DNA of 64,000 bases from the NCBI GenBank assembly GCA_964467455.1, contig CAYXQJ010000003.1, forward strand, positions 1 to 64,000. Direction: 5' to 3'. Position 1 is the first letter of the stretch, and each line of letters opens with the position of its first letter. Under the pieces are notes generated by a model. It made no database searches, had not been told where the DNA came from, and worked only from the letters and a program-made list of their open reading frames with translations. Source of the stretch: OLB6 sp964467455 (GTDB taxonomy: Bacteria > Bacteroidota > Ignavibacteria > Kapaibacteriales > Kapaibacteriaceae). Of this stretch, positions 18,338 through 26,649 are shown piece after piece. A program made the translations under genes and the position numbers.

Positions 18338-18495
18338 TCAGTTAGTCAGTTAGTCGGTTAGTCGGTTAGTCGGTTAGTTAGACTGCTAGAAGGCTAGATT
18401 GCTAGAAAGATGATGTGTTTGAAGTTGAAGAGCGTGTTTGGTTAGCAGACTAACCGACTAACAGGTTAACTGACTAACAGGTTAACCGGTTAACC
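18334..18495. repeat. Minisatellite arms GTTAGTC(A/G) and inverted GACTAAC before the tRNA
   Basis: Tandem eight-base units (GTTAGTCGGTTAGTCGGTTA) at 18336-18378, a roughly 65-base spacer, then the complement (ACCGACTAACAGGTTAAC) at 18446-18490. The two arms could pair into a long hairpin or cruciform directly upstream of tRNA-Arg. The unit recurs at 49.68-49.73 kb. Confidence 0.8.
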
Positions 18496-18496
18496 T

Positions 18497-18570
18497 GGCC
18501 TCGTAGCTCAGCTGGACAGAGCGACGCTTTCCTAAAGCGTGGGTCGGAGGTTCGAATCCTCTCGAGGCCA
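18497..18570 (+). tRNA. tRNA-Arg (anticodon CCU)
   Basis: 74 bases folding as a cloverleaf: acceptor GGCCTCG pairs with CGAGGCC, D-arm GCTC/GAGC, anticodon stem ACGCT/AGCGT around the loop TTCCTAA (anticodon CCT), T-arm with TTCGAAT, discriminator A at 18570. The CCA end is not encoded. The 3' end is the start of a 49-base direct repeat that recurs at 23.93 kb and in shortened form at 25.65 kb, so this is a probable integration target. Confidence 0.95.
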
Positions 18571-18605
18571 CAGGACCTGAAGGAGACCTGAAGGAGACCT
18601 GAAGG
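18557..18605 (+). repeat. Direct repeat 1 (tRNA 3' end plus ACCTGAAGG units), putative att site
   Basis: 49 bases from TCCTCTCGAGGCCACAGG through three ACCTGAAGG units, identical to 23928-23976. It contains the last 14 bases of the tRNA, as attachment sites of tRNA-targeting elements usually do. Confidence 0.7.
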
Positions 18606-18688
18606 TCGAACTTTCACACAGAGTGCACCCCAGATCTAACGAACGATCGAGACTTTCGCTCTGGGGAAAGCGTAAAGCGGAGGCAACC

Positions 18689-18850
18689 ATGGGTAAAGAG
18701 ATCGATTATAAAGATCACTTGGTGTATCTGAATCCAGTTCAGAGAGAACGTGAGGCGATCGAGAGGATCATGGTAGGAGTATATGGCCGTAACTCAGCAG
18801 ATATCGCGTGTTACTTCGCACTGCATCATTACGCACACACTTCTGGTTGA
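18689..18850 (+). CDS. Small hypothetical protein in the island
   Basis: 53 aa from ATG 18689, preceded by a clear GGAGG six bases upstream, which is why this start was preferred to 18623. The product is mixed-charge (KEIDYKDHLVYLNPVQRERE) with no recognised motif. The surrounding 18606-19008 stretch otherwise shows no convincing gene, and both strands carry only short open frames. This may be a remnant. Confidence 0.35.
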   Translation: MGKEIDYKDHLVYLNPVQREREAIERIMVGVYGRNSADIACYFALHHYAHTSG

Positions 18851-19008
18851 CATAGCTTGGGATGCCTTTGTTAGTGATCGCGAAAACTGCCAAGCTGACA
18901 TTGACTTTGCTATCATACTGGATGCGCCGGGAAACGTTCACAAAGTGCGTGAGCCCAGCTGCATTCGCAACAGGGCTCACGTTCAGATAATCGAGTATCG
19001 GCAGGGAC

Positions 19009-19815
19009 TTACAGGCTGAAGGAGGCGGAAGAAGCCTCACCACAGCCGACTGTCGGGATGCCACCCACGGTTGTTCGTTCTCGGATGTATGGTCTAACCT
19101 GTAGGTAGAAAGTCACGCCTGCAGGGTTCCCACTGTAGTGTCTTTGGATCTGGTCAAGCAGAGTTCCGATGACATATGTTCGTGCGCTGCCGTTCTCATC
19201 GGTCATGTTGACTCCCGAAGCAACAAATAGTGCTTCGCTACAGTCGTCGTCTGCTGAAGTTGCAACATAGAACATCGGCCATGTTTCGGCACCGTCGTGT
19301 TTCCATGTGATCTCAACTTCAGCATTGAAGGCAGAGTCAGATGGAAGACCAGGGTTGTGCGGATCCTCTTCATAAGTCCAGAATGCGTTCAATTGATTGA
19401 TCACAACCAGGTCCGACGCCAAGTCATCACCTAGTGCTAAGTCCACTACGGTTAGTACGTCCGCTCCGACATATTGCACTGACTCTATGGTGGCGTTGGC
19501 CATCGTTGTCAATCCAGAATAATCAGAATGGCTTGCAACTATGCTGTAGTTACCCGCCGGCAAGTCTTCTAAAGCGTACGCGCCAGATTCATCGGTCTGG
19601 GCCGTATACTCAACTCCGCTAGTCGACGTTGCGGTAACAAGTACGCCCGACCGGTCCGAGACCTCGTTGGCGTATTCATCATATAGATGCACAACGCCTT
19701 CGATTCTGTCGTCGGAAATTGCGTGCGTCTCCGGAGGTAGTGGGGTATGGGCATCGTTACACGATATAGCTAGTGCCACTATAGAGACAAGCGCCAGCCA
19801 CATGATAGCTCTCAT
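19009..19815 (-). CDS. Lipoprotein with carboxypeptidase-regulatory-like (CarboxypepD_reg) domain
   Basis: 268 aa from ATG 19815, chosen for the GGGAG five to nine bases upstream. Lipobox ALAISC gives an acylated Cys near residue 18. Residues about 35-105 form a CarboxypepD_reg/SdrD-B-like fold: IEGVVHLYDEYAN, TAQTDESGAYALEDLPAGNY. The rest is beta-rich with a C-terminal pair of cysteines, ending VGCGEASSASFSL. Probably anchored in an outer membrane leaflet. It starts 39 bases after the stop of the large tail-spike-like gene and is likely cotranscribed with it. Confidence 0.75.
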   Translation of the reverse strand: MRAIMWLALVSIVALAISCNDAHTPLPPETHAISDDRIEGVVHLYDEYANEVSDRSGVLVTATSTSGVEYTAQTDESGAYALEDLPAGNYSIVASHSDYSGLTTMANATIESVQYVGADVLTVVDLALGDDLASDLVVINQLNAFWTYEEDPHNPGLPSDSAFNAEVEITWKHDGAETWPMFYVATSADDDCSEALFVASGVNMTDENGSARTYVIGTLLDQIQRHYSGNPAGVTFYLQVRPYIRERTTVGGIPTVGCGEASSASFSL

Positions 19816-19853
19816 AGTTATACTCCCTTTGTTTCTAATAAACGGCACCTCGA

Positions 19854-22394
19854 TCATCTCTGAACCATCATCTTCTTAGATGCTACAATGCGCCCATCAA
19901 TCGAGATCGCATAAATATAAACCCCAGCCGGAGAGTCGGTTACTTTAACAGTCACTGTGTGCGGTCTTCCCATGACTGCCGAAACTGGAGGAACGGCTGG
20001 TTGGCCATTCCAACCAAGGATGATAAGTTCAGCGCTTGCGCCAGCATTTTCAGGTATGAAGTACGAAATCTCCGTTGTCTCCGAGAATGGGTTTGGCCTG
20101 TTCTGCTCTAGGTAGACCTCCCGGTTGAGGTCCGTTGCCTGTGTTTTAGAGGACGAGTTTGAACTCTGAACGCGGCTTTCAAGAGTAGCAAGTCTGGTTT
20201 CGACCTCATCAAGTCGAGTCTCTAAAGAGTCGATGATGCTGTAGAGGTTTGAGAGAGTGTCGGATTGTACTGAGTCGCGAGCGTTGAGTTCCTGGACAGC
20301 GTTAACCAGAGTGTAGAGAATATCTGACTCGCGAATGTGCAATTTCGTCGTGTACTCTTTGCGGGTAAGAGCAGGCGTCCAGGACGTGGAAGGTCGTGGA
20401 TGCAGGCTGTCAATGTCGTATATGAGTTCGGTTGTTGAGACCGGCGGCGATACCTCTACGAGCGTATAGGTTGAATCGGCAACGATGGCGTCTGGAAGTA
20501 TATCTCGAAGCTCTTGCGCTCGAACGCCAACATGCCTGGCACCATTATCATCAAAGAACTCATCCTTCCACTTGTACTTGATGGTCTTGATCTGAAGGAT
20601 TTCTTCTAAACCCCGTGTGTAGCTCTCGATGTCTCTCTTAAGGGTTGTGTCAGATGGCGTAATTGTGCCCGTCGCCACAATGTTGCCCGAGACGTGTAGC
20701 ATGGTGGCTGCCACTGGAATGGCGGTAGATCCGATTATGGTCTGTCCCTGTACGATCAACCTATTGCCTCCATCAGCGTCAACCGTAGTCATGCCTGTGT
20801 ATGTGCCAGAGTCACCGATTACAACGCCGCCATCAATTTCCAATCTATTTTCCGGCATCTGCACACCAATGCCTACCTCGCCGACAGCGTCGTAGCAGGT
20901 GTTGCAGGCTGATGAGTTTCTAATAGACACAGTAGGATTCATCGACTCAATGCCAAACTCAATCATCCCGTGTGAGGTGTTTGTCAGTAGGTGACTTGGA
21001 TCTATACCATAACCAAACAACAAGACGTCGAGATCATTGATGTCTTGAAAGGTACCCATACCCATCGAGGCGGTGCCATCAATGTCGATCTCCAATCCGA
21101 ATGCATGGCTATACTGTGAGTTAACTGAATGTCCGTATCCTGATGCGAACGTCTCGGAGTGAAGAGCCTCGTTATCATGACCAAACGACGTAGCTGCATG
21201 GCAGTCTATCACTGTTGTTGAACCTACGATGTTCGCTACACCAGCGACAAAGCTCTGTTTTGCGTCAACGGTGTTGAAGATGCCAAAAGCGGCGCTACGT
21301 TCTTTGTTGATTGTGTGTTCCTCGCCCGCGGCAAAAGACCAGTCTCCCGCCGCGTTGATCGTGTGCGCCACACCAAATGCGGCACTGTACGAGCCGTAGT
21401 TTTCGATATCCTCGCCGAAAGAAAATGAGTACTCTCCATATGCAAGAACCTCCTTACCTCCTGCCCAACTATACTGGCCGATAGCAGTATTGTCCCACTC
21501 GGTGAGGAGTGCCTCGCCGGCTCTGAACGCCTTCTTGTTTGGAATCCACATGAGGCGCACGCCCGCACCGGACGCCGGGGTTGAACCATCTGTGTTCCCG
21601 ATGTTGTTCTGGAACATGACAGAACCATTTTGAACTTGAAACAGAGCAGCAGGTTCTCGTTGATTGATGCCGACACGACCATCTTTCAGTAGCGTCATGC
21701 GCGCCGTAGTTGTCTCCATGCCCGGAAAAGTGGCCGTCGACACGGACTCAAATTCTAGTGCCCCTGTGTATTCATAGGCACTCGGGTTCGCAGACAGGTG
21801 TACCCACCACACGTAAGAAAGAGGATCAGGGCAGGTTATGTCAGTTCCCGTTGGCCTGTAAAGCTTGATCACCGGGTTTGATTCATTCGTCCCATGCCCT
21901 TCAAATCGAATAAGACCGCTGTTGCAGTTCCAGTTTCCCGTGCGGAAGTCGAAACGCCCTTCGTTTGTAATTGTCATTCGGTCTACCATGCCGGTTGGTA
22001 TGGCCCCCGGCGGGTTCATAAGATCAACATGAACTTTGGCGTTCTGAGCGTTTGCTGCTAGGCGGAGATCCCTAGCTGTATCGTTGGCTACGACTACAAA
22101 GTCGTTCAGCTGCGACAGGGCCGTGATGTTTCCCGGTGTCGTTATCAGGCTGATTTCCCCGGCCGCCATGGGACCGAGAAGACAATCACCAAACGTCCAA
22201 CGTGCATAGGGATCCGCCTCGGTGTGCAAGTGCAAGTCAGCCTGAGGTATCCAAGGCGGATTTGGACATAGGGCTCTCGGACCAAAGAGCGTCAGGGTCT
22301 GGGAAGCCGTGCTTCCTGGTAGGGGAAAGCCCCATTGTGATTGCGCGGTTGCAACGCAAAGGAGCATGGCCAAGGTTAGAACTATGTGTATCAT
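19854..22394 (-). CDS. Secreted trimeric head/S74 intramolecular-chaperone protein with T9SS sorting domain
   Basis: 846 aa from ATG 22394, preferred over the GTG at 22418 because GGAG sits eight bases upstream. Order: signal peptide; beta-rich N-terminus; YadA/Hia-head-like repeats (residues about 320-480, e.g. YGSYSAAFGVAHTINAAGD); tail-fibre-like beta region; Peptidase S74 autochaperone from about residue 580, with the Ser/Lys pair in PSDTTLKRDIE and HVGVRAQELRDILPDAI; coiled coil (SIIDSLETRLDEVETRLATL); T9SS type A tail (LEQNRPNPFSETTEISYFIP ... IVASKKMMV). S74 domains trimerise and then cut themselves off phage tail spikes. Here the sorting signal lies beyond the chaperone. Probably a trimeric surface fibre or adhesin. 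Confidence 0.88.
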   Translation of the reverse strand: MIHIVLTLAMLLCVATAQSQWGFPLPGSTASQTLTLFGPRALCPNPPWIPQADLHLHTEADPYARWTFGDCLLGPMAAGEISLITTPGNITALSQLNDFVVVANDTARDLRLAANAQNAKVHVDLMNPPGAIPTGMVDRMTITNEGRFDFRTGNWNCNSGLIRFEGHGTNESNPVIKLYRPTGTDITCPDPLSYVWWVHLSANPSAYEYTGALEFESVSTATFPGMETTTARMTLLKDGRVGINQREPAALFQVQNGSVMFQNNIGNTDGSTPASGAGVRLMWIPNKKAFRAGEALLTEWDNTAIGQYSWAGGKEVLAYGEYSFSFGEDIENYGSYSAAFGVAHTINAAGDWSFAAGEEHTINKERSAAFGIFNTVDAKQSFVAGVANIVGSTTVIDCHAATSFGHDNEALHSETFASGYGHSVNSQYSHAFGLEIDIDGTASMGMGTFQDINDLDVLLFGYGIDPSHLLTNTSHGMIEFGIESMNPTVSIRNSSACNTCYDAVGEVGIGVQMPENRLEIDGGVVIGDSGTYTGMTTVDADGGNRLIVQGQTIIGSTAIPVAATMLHVSGNIVATGTITPSDTTLKRDIESYTRGLEEILQIKTIKYKWKDEFFDDNGARHVGVRAQELRDILPDAIVADSTYTLVEVSPPVSTTELIYDIDSLHPRPSTSWTPALTRKEYTTKLHIRESDILYTLVNAVQELNARDSVQSDTLSNLYSIIDSLETRLDEVETRLATLESRVQSSNSSSKTQATDLNREVYLEQNRPNPFSETTEISYFIPENAGASAELIILGWNGQPAVPPVSAVMGRPHTVTVKVTDSPAGVYIYAISIDGRIVASKKMMVQR

Positions 22395-22462
22395 ACCGAA
22401 ACTCCAGTGAAATGGCACGATGTACCGGTCCCCTATTGTTAGGACTGTGAACCTAGGACAAT

Positions 22463-23687
22463 TTACTTGATGTGCTCGTTCGAGTTCAATTTGATACCGG
22501 TAGAATCAGGGGTGTGTACGTTCATGTCTTCCAGTGCTTCTGCTGGAGGCCTATAGCCGATACCTGAGTGCAGTCGCTCGAAGATAAAAAAGTCACGGAC
22601 TCGATCAAGCGTTAGTCGAGCATGAACCAGATCGGTGTACAGGTATTGATCGCATACAACTCGCTAAAGAATGCTGTGATACGGTCCGATGTGAACATTC
22701 TGCTAGGGAGTGGCCGGCTTGGTGAACTCATGGATCGTGCCCTGCTCGGCGAAGTATGATCGGACGACCTTCGAATCGAACTGGCTGCCGTTGTCGGATC
22801 GTACCCTCACGCCATCGGGCATGTCGTAGGTCGCGTAGATGTGTCTGAAGAGCTCCTTGACGTCGTCCTTCTGCATCGTGTACTGCAGCAGGTGCCCAAG
22901 GTTGAAGCGGCCGTGCACGACAATGACGGTCAGCAACAGAGCCTGCCTTCCGATGCCGTCAACCCGGACGTACTTGACGTCCACCTCCATATAGCGAAAC
23001 GGCCTGTCCGCCTGTGGGTTAAGGTCCTTGATCCAGGTATTGCCGGAGCCTCGACGCTTGGGACGTGCCAGCAGCAAGCCCTCGCTGCGCATTAAGCGGA
23101 GCACTTTCTTTTTGGTGATGATCAGGCCAAGGCGTTGAAGCTAGCATGTGACCTTCACATAGCCGTAGACAATGAACTCCTGGTTGAGCAGCCAACGGAT
23201 CGCGTTGAGGATGGTGTCGTTGCTGACAAACACGCCGCTCTAGTGCCTACTGCCCGTCGATGGCGTCCGACCACGCCGGCCTTCCTTCGGTCGGTAGTAA
23301 ACTGCGCTCTTACTGACGCCAACCAGGCGCAGGACAACACTCGTAGGGACACCTGTGCCGATGAACTCGTGCGCCGTCATCATTCGGTCCACTCGCGAGA
23401 CGTCGTTTTTTAGCAGCGGGTCCTTGATCCGGATCTCCAGTTCCTTATCCGCTACTATCTCCTTCAGCTGCTGGTTCTCCTGGCGCAGTCGCCGCAGTTC
23501 CATGCGTGCAGCTGAGTCGCTCGTGGGGTCCTCTATGGGGACCTCCTCCTCAAAGTGACGCCGCCACTGCGTGACCGTTAGCGTACAGTCCATGCCAGCG
23601 CAGCGTGACGGCGAGGCCGTCTCGCTCGATCTCTTCTAGGATTGCCAGCTTCTCTTTGGTGCTAGACGTTCGTCGGTTTCGTGCCAT
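22463..23687 (-). pseudogene. Decayed IS3-family transposase (orfA+orfB)
   Basis: OrfA starts at 23687 (MARNRRTSSTKEKLAILEEI). It shifts frame near the WRRHFEEE segment, continues through a leucine-zipper-like stretch (LRRLRQENQQLKEIVADKEL) and the OrfB start (GVSKSAVYYRPKEGR). After a further break it reads GYVKVTC-stop-LQRLGLIITKKK, the rve core (YMEVDVKYVRV, VRSDNGSQFDSKVV), then TP-stop-QN and HSIL-stop-RVV before the typical end RLHSGIGYRPPAEAL. The position of the catalytic Glu reads HIG, so it is lost. Several nonsense codons and frameshifts make this dead. I did not find convincing terminal inverted repeats. Confidence 0.88.
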
Positions 23688-23927
23688 CTGGGCACTCTAC
23701 CGAATGTGTTAACATAAGTAGATTCCCAGTCCAGTTACTTAGGGGTCTAGAAGGGCGGGAGCCGTTTGTGGTGGTCAGTTTCACGCGGAATACGGTGGTC
23801 CATTTGGGCGTTATCTCCACCGCTACTGCCTTTGAGAGTATAATTTCCGCCAGCAGGTCCGTCAGCAGTAATTTGGAGGTCGACACAACACAGTTGTTCT
23901 GAATGTACTTAGCAGTTGTGTTCCGAG

Positions 23928-23976
23928 TCCTCTCGAGGCCACAGGACCTGAAGGAGACCTGAAGGAGACCTGAAGG
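23928..23976 (+). repeat. Direct repeat 2, copy of the tRNA-Arg 3' end, putative att site
   Basis: Identical over 49 bases to 18557-18605, but here there is no tRNA body upstream. It continues into a longer ACCTGAAGG array. Confidence 0.75.
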
Positions 23977-24066
23977 AGACCTGAAGGAGACCTAAAGGAG
24001 ACCTAAAGGCGACCTGAAGGAGACCTGAAGGGGACCTGAAGGAGACCTGAAGGGGACCTAAAGGGT
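23941..24066. repeat. Minisatellite, about eleven ACCTGAAGGAG units
   Basis: Tandem 11-base units ACCTGAAGGAG with variants (GGGG, GGCG, CTAAAGG). The array is followed by ACTTGTCACCGGCACCTT (24069-24086), which also follows the third copy at 25.70 kb. The same unit is present at 18.57, 25.67 and 54.21 kb. The unit is far too short for a CRISPR and there are no spacers. Confidence 0.9.
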
Positions 24067-24197
24067 ATACTTGTCACCGGCACCTTCATTTGGCCTGCGA
24101 AGCTCCCGCTCCCGTAGCCAATCTGCTTGAATCATGCATTGATCGATTGACCGCAAGTTGAAGAACCTGCTTCAGGATCTCTCTACTGACATTGATG

Positions 24198-24205
24198 TAT
24201 GTTTG
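24198..24205 (+). promoter_or_regulatory. -7 element TATGTTTG
   Basis: Exact TAnnTTTG match 83 bases upstream of the secreted-protein ATG at 24289. The -33 region is not clear. Confidence 0.4.
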
Positions 24206-24288
24206 GGGGTCTTTGTACCCGTGGTATCTTGATCCGCCACGTCTATCGGGGCCTTTATGACTCTCAACTACCCAGCAGACATCCCCTC

Positions 24289-24906
24289 ATGAAAGCTCTA
24301 CTTCTCTTAGTGTGCGGGGTGTTTTTCTCAACGACATCGCAGGGTCAGTACAGTCCTTGTACTCCGTCAGGTTTCAAATTACGTTCAGTGGACACTATAG
24401 ATCAACCACTACAGTATGACACCGTTCGTTCCGTGCCACTATACTCGATGACGTGGAGTGACTGCCAGCTTACGATCCTTTATGATTCTACAAGGGGGGC
24501 AATCATGTACACGCTTGAAAATCGAAGTGACTCCAAATGGATGTTGGTAGGTCGGGATCTTATTCTTCGACAACAACGTGATCATGAAGGCTTTGAATAT
24601 GGAAACTGTGCATTGACAGTTTCTAATATGATTCCTGGTGGTAGTTGTTTAGTTATGAGACAGATTGCGCCACGATCGTCCTTTATCGGAAATGCCTACA
24701 CGTCTGCCGATACACTTCTTCGCAGAACCCGAAACGAGTATCAAGCATGTGTGTCGATCTACCAGGCGGACACTCAGCCATTCGCTGGCAAACTCAATTT
24801 CTGCTACGATGATATCGGAGCTTATCCCAACCTATGGCAGGAGATACGCGACATGTCTGTGAAAATCACAATTGCAGCAAACATCAAAGATTACCTCGGA
24901 AAATAA
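24289..24906 (+). CDS. Secreted hypothetical protein (island cargo)
   Basis: 205 aa from ATG 24289, giving the signal peptide MKALLLLVCGVFFSTTSQG; the frame is open back to 24199 but that extension is not hydrophobic. The mature part has several cysteines (SPCTPSG, WSDCQLTI, GNCALTV, GSCLVMR, QACVSIY, LNFCYDD) that could form disulfides. I recognise no family. It sits between direct repeats 2 and 3, upstream of hicBA, and is probably periplasmic or released. Confidence 0.6.
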   Translation: MKALLLLVCGVFFSTTSQGQYSPCTPSGFKLRSVDTIDQPLQYDTVRSVPLYSMTWSDCQLTILYDSTRGAIMYTLENRSDSKWMLVGRDLILRQQRDHEGFEYGNCALTVSNMIPGGSCLVMRQIAPRSSFIGNAYTSADTLLRRTRNEYQACVSIYQADTQPFAGKLNFCYDDIGAYPNLWQEIRDMSVKITIAANIKDYLGK

Positions 24907-25030
24907 GCGGAGATAGGCATAGATGATCTTCGCTTGCCCCTCTCCTCATTCGCCAAACTGCAAGTGTTCCGTTAGATGTGTCGTGAGAAGTATTGCGGTT
25001 CTCAGATTGAAACGTAACTTGATGTTGGCG

Positions 25031-25038
25031 TAGGTTCG
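25031..25038 (+). promoter_or_regulatory. -7-like element TAGGTTCG before hicBA
   Basis: TAGGTTCG (TAnnTTYG) lies 52 bases upstream of the hicB ATG. It is a weak match used elsewhere in the window. No operator palindrome was recognised. Confidence 0.3.
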
Positions 25039-25090
25039 CACTACCGACACGCTTCAGATTGCATGAATCCCAACGGTAACCATCGTCAAC

Positions 25091-25321
25091 ATGGAACAGA
25101 TCATCAACGTACATATTGAAAAGCTTCCAGAAGGCATGTACTTGGCAACCTCGGACGACATTCAGGGTCTCGTGGCACAAGGACGCACCATCACCGAAAC
25201 GCTTGAGATCGCACGTGACGTCGCCAAGAAACTGTTAGAATCACAATCCCAGCGTGATCATGATCCAAGATTGACGGTCTTGAAAGACTCATTTGATTAT
25301 CCGCTCGTGATCAGCGGTTAA
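25091..25321 (+). CDS. hicB: HicB-like antitoxin
   Basis: 76 aa. The sequence INVHIEKLPEGMYLATSDDI followed by QGLVAQGRTITETLEIARDV is the small HicB-like (DUF1902-type) fold that normally binds and blocks HicA. No added DNA-binding domain is seen. The antitoxin gene precedes the toxin gene, with one base between stop and the next ATG, as in the cyanobacterial-type order. Its partner seems inactive (see next entry), so it may now be a solitary immunity gene or simply be decaying. Confidence 0.85.
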   Translation: MEQIINVHIEKLPEGMYLATSDDIQGLVAQGRTITETLEIARDVAKKLLESQSQRDHDPRLTVLKDSFDYPLVISG

Positions 25322-25322
25322 C

Positions 25323-25508
25323 ATGGGACGTCTCGCCGGATTTCGCTACCGTGATATTGTCAAGCGATTGAAACAGTTAGGATTCGCGTTTGACCGACAG
25401 GCCGAAGGGTCTACCACAATTCCCAACCATCCTGGTGATATGCCAGAGGGAACTCTTCGCGCTATTCTGAAACAAACAGGAATCGAACCAGAAACATTTC
25501 TGGCCTAA
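25323..25508 (+). CDS. hicA: HicA-like toxin, apparently lacking the catalytic-histidine segment
   Basis: 61 aa. The N-terminus (FRYRDIVKRLKQLGFAFDRQ) and the C-terminus (TTIPNHPGDMPEGTLRAILK) are clear HicA (YcfA) sequence. Homologues I remember read RQAxGSHEIW followed by about eight residues before TTIPNHPG. Here AEGS joins directly to TTIPNHPG, so a dozen or so residues including the GSH histidine needed for mRNA cleavage are missing without a frameshift. The product is therefore probably a non-toxic HicA. The family role is mRNA interference in type II toxin-antitoxin pairs. The deletion size is inferred from memory of the family. Confidence 0.8.
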   Translation: MGRLAGFRYRDIVKRLKQLGFAFDRQAEGSTTIPNHPGDMPEGTLRAILKQTGIEPETFLA

Positions 25509-26010
25509 ATGCAGTGCACTACGGGAAACAGGCCTTCGCCACGCAACAGGATCGTTCTAGTCAGCAGTCCCGTCAGCAGCATCGTCAGCACCAAATTTCC
25601 CGACAGCACTATCTCTTAACTTCTCAGGTAGGCGCTGATGCATTTCGTACCTTCTCGAGGCCACAGGACCTGAAGGCGACCTGAAGGAGACCTAAAGGTA
25701 GTACTTGTCACCGGCACCTTGAATTGTTTTGCCTAGGTGCTAGCAATCCAGTTCCCGTTCAACGTTCTGCCTATTGACGAAGCTGGCGCATCGACGAAGG
25801 TTAGCAAATCGGAGCGCCCTACTGTTACTCACAGCTTGCAGTGGAGGGATGCACTATCAACTCTTTAGATAAGCGGCTCGACTTCAGTTCTCGCTGGTGC
25901 TCGAGTTCTTATCTGGCGTGAGCCCACTTGATGGACGCTTCCATCCATCCCCGCTCGTTCAGTATCTTACAACTGTGTAGAGAGTCGTGTAGCAAGATTG
26001 GAAGTGACCT
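25509..26010. other. Gene-free interval holding direct repeat 3
   Basis: No supported gene. It contains small GTCAGCA-rich stretches (25558-25600), the third copy of the tRNA-derived repeat (25653-25676), a two-unit ACCTGAAGG tail, and ACTTGTCACCGGCACCTT at 25703-25720. The remaining 290 bases to the phospholipid operon show nothing I can name. This is probably the island's right boundary. Confidence 0.6.
25653..25676 (+). repeat. Direct repeat 3, shorter copy of the tRNA-Arg 3' end, putative att site
   Basis: 24 bases identical to the core of repeats 1 and 2 (TCTCGAGGCCACAGGACC plus TGAAGG). The flanking bases on the left are unrelated, and on the right there is a short array. Confidence 0.7.
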
Positions 26011-26649
26011 ATGGGTGAGATCGGGCGGCGAGAGCTGCAGACACGCAAGAAACAGTGGCCAAAAACATTGGCAAGCTGGCTGGCACGAGCAGGCGTAACG
26101 CCGAATATGGTTTCAATCGCCAGCATGGTGTTCGGCGCGACAACGTTCCTGTGTTGGATCCCCCTGTGGGAGGCAGAGACGACAACCAGAGTGATCCTGC
26201 TGATGCTGGGAACTATCTCTATTCAGTTGCGACTGCTGTGCAACCTCGTCGACGGTCTGATCGCTGTCGAAGGAGGTATGAAGAGCGCTGTCGGCGACCT
26301 GTACAATGATGTCCCTGACCGTTTCTCAGATGTCGCCGTGTTAGTTGCAGCTGGCTATCTCACAACAGCACCGGAACTCGGCTGGCTTGCCGCGGTAGTG
26401 GCAGTTGGCACGGCCTACATACGGACACTTGGGACGGCACTGACCGGGTTTAGTGACTATACTGGACCGATGGCAAAGCAGCATCGCATGTTCTTGATGA
26501 CCCTCGCCGGTCTGGGAGCATCAGTGGAGTTGTTCGTCGGCACCCACTGGGTGATGACGGTGGCTCTCTCCGTGGTGATCCTCGGCAGTTTCGTGACGAT
26601 CTTCCGACGCCTCAAGGGTGTTGCCACAAAACTGCGCAGCAACTCGTGA
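26011..26649 (+). CDS. CDP-alcohol phosphatidyltransferase family membrane enzyme
   Basis: 212 aa with about six transmembrane segments. The active-site region CNLVDGLIAVEGGMKSAVGD followed by NDVPDRFSD is the CDP-alcohol phosphotransferase motif (DxxDGxxAR...GxxxDxxxD) in a variant with Asn for the first Asp and Val-Glu for Ala-Arg. From memory one subfamily carries this N..DG..AVEGG...NDxPDR form. It would join a CDP-activated lipid to an alcohol at the inner membrane. It overlaps the acyltransferase gene by four bases (GTGA), the first of three lipid genes in one operon. Confidence 0.88.
   Translation: MGEIGRRELQTRKKQWPKTLASWLARAGVTPNMVSIASMVFGATTFLCWIPLWEAETTTRVILLMLGTISIQLRLLCNLVDGLIAVEGGMKSAVGDLYNDVPDRFSDVAVLVAAGYLTTAPELGWLAAVVAVGTAYIRTLGTALTGFSDYTGPMAKQHRMFLMTLAGLGASVELFVGTHWVMTVALSVVILGSFVTIFRRLKGVATKLRSNS

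Noticed and set aside
23941..24066. Regular repeats suggestive of a CRISPR array
   Set aside because: Units are 11 bases in direct tandem with no unique spacers and no cas genes nearby; it is a minisatellite.
24490..24500. GGGGGGC in the island as an AGGGGGC copy
   Set aside because: It has six G after the A, so it does not match the heptamer; the island remains without a true copy.
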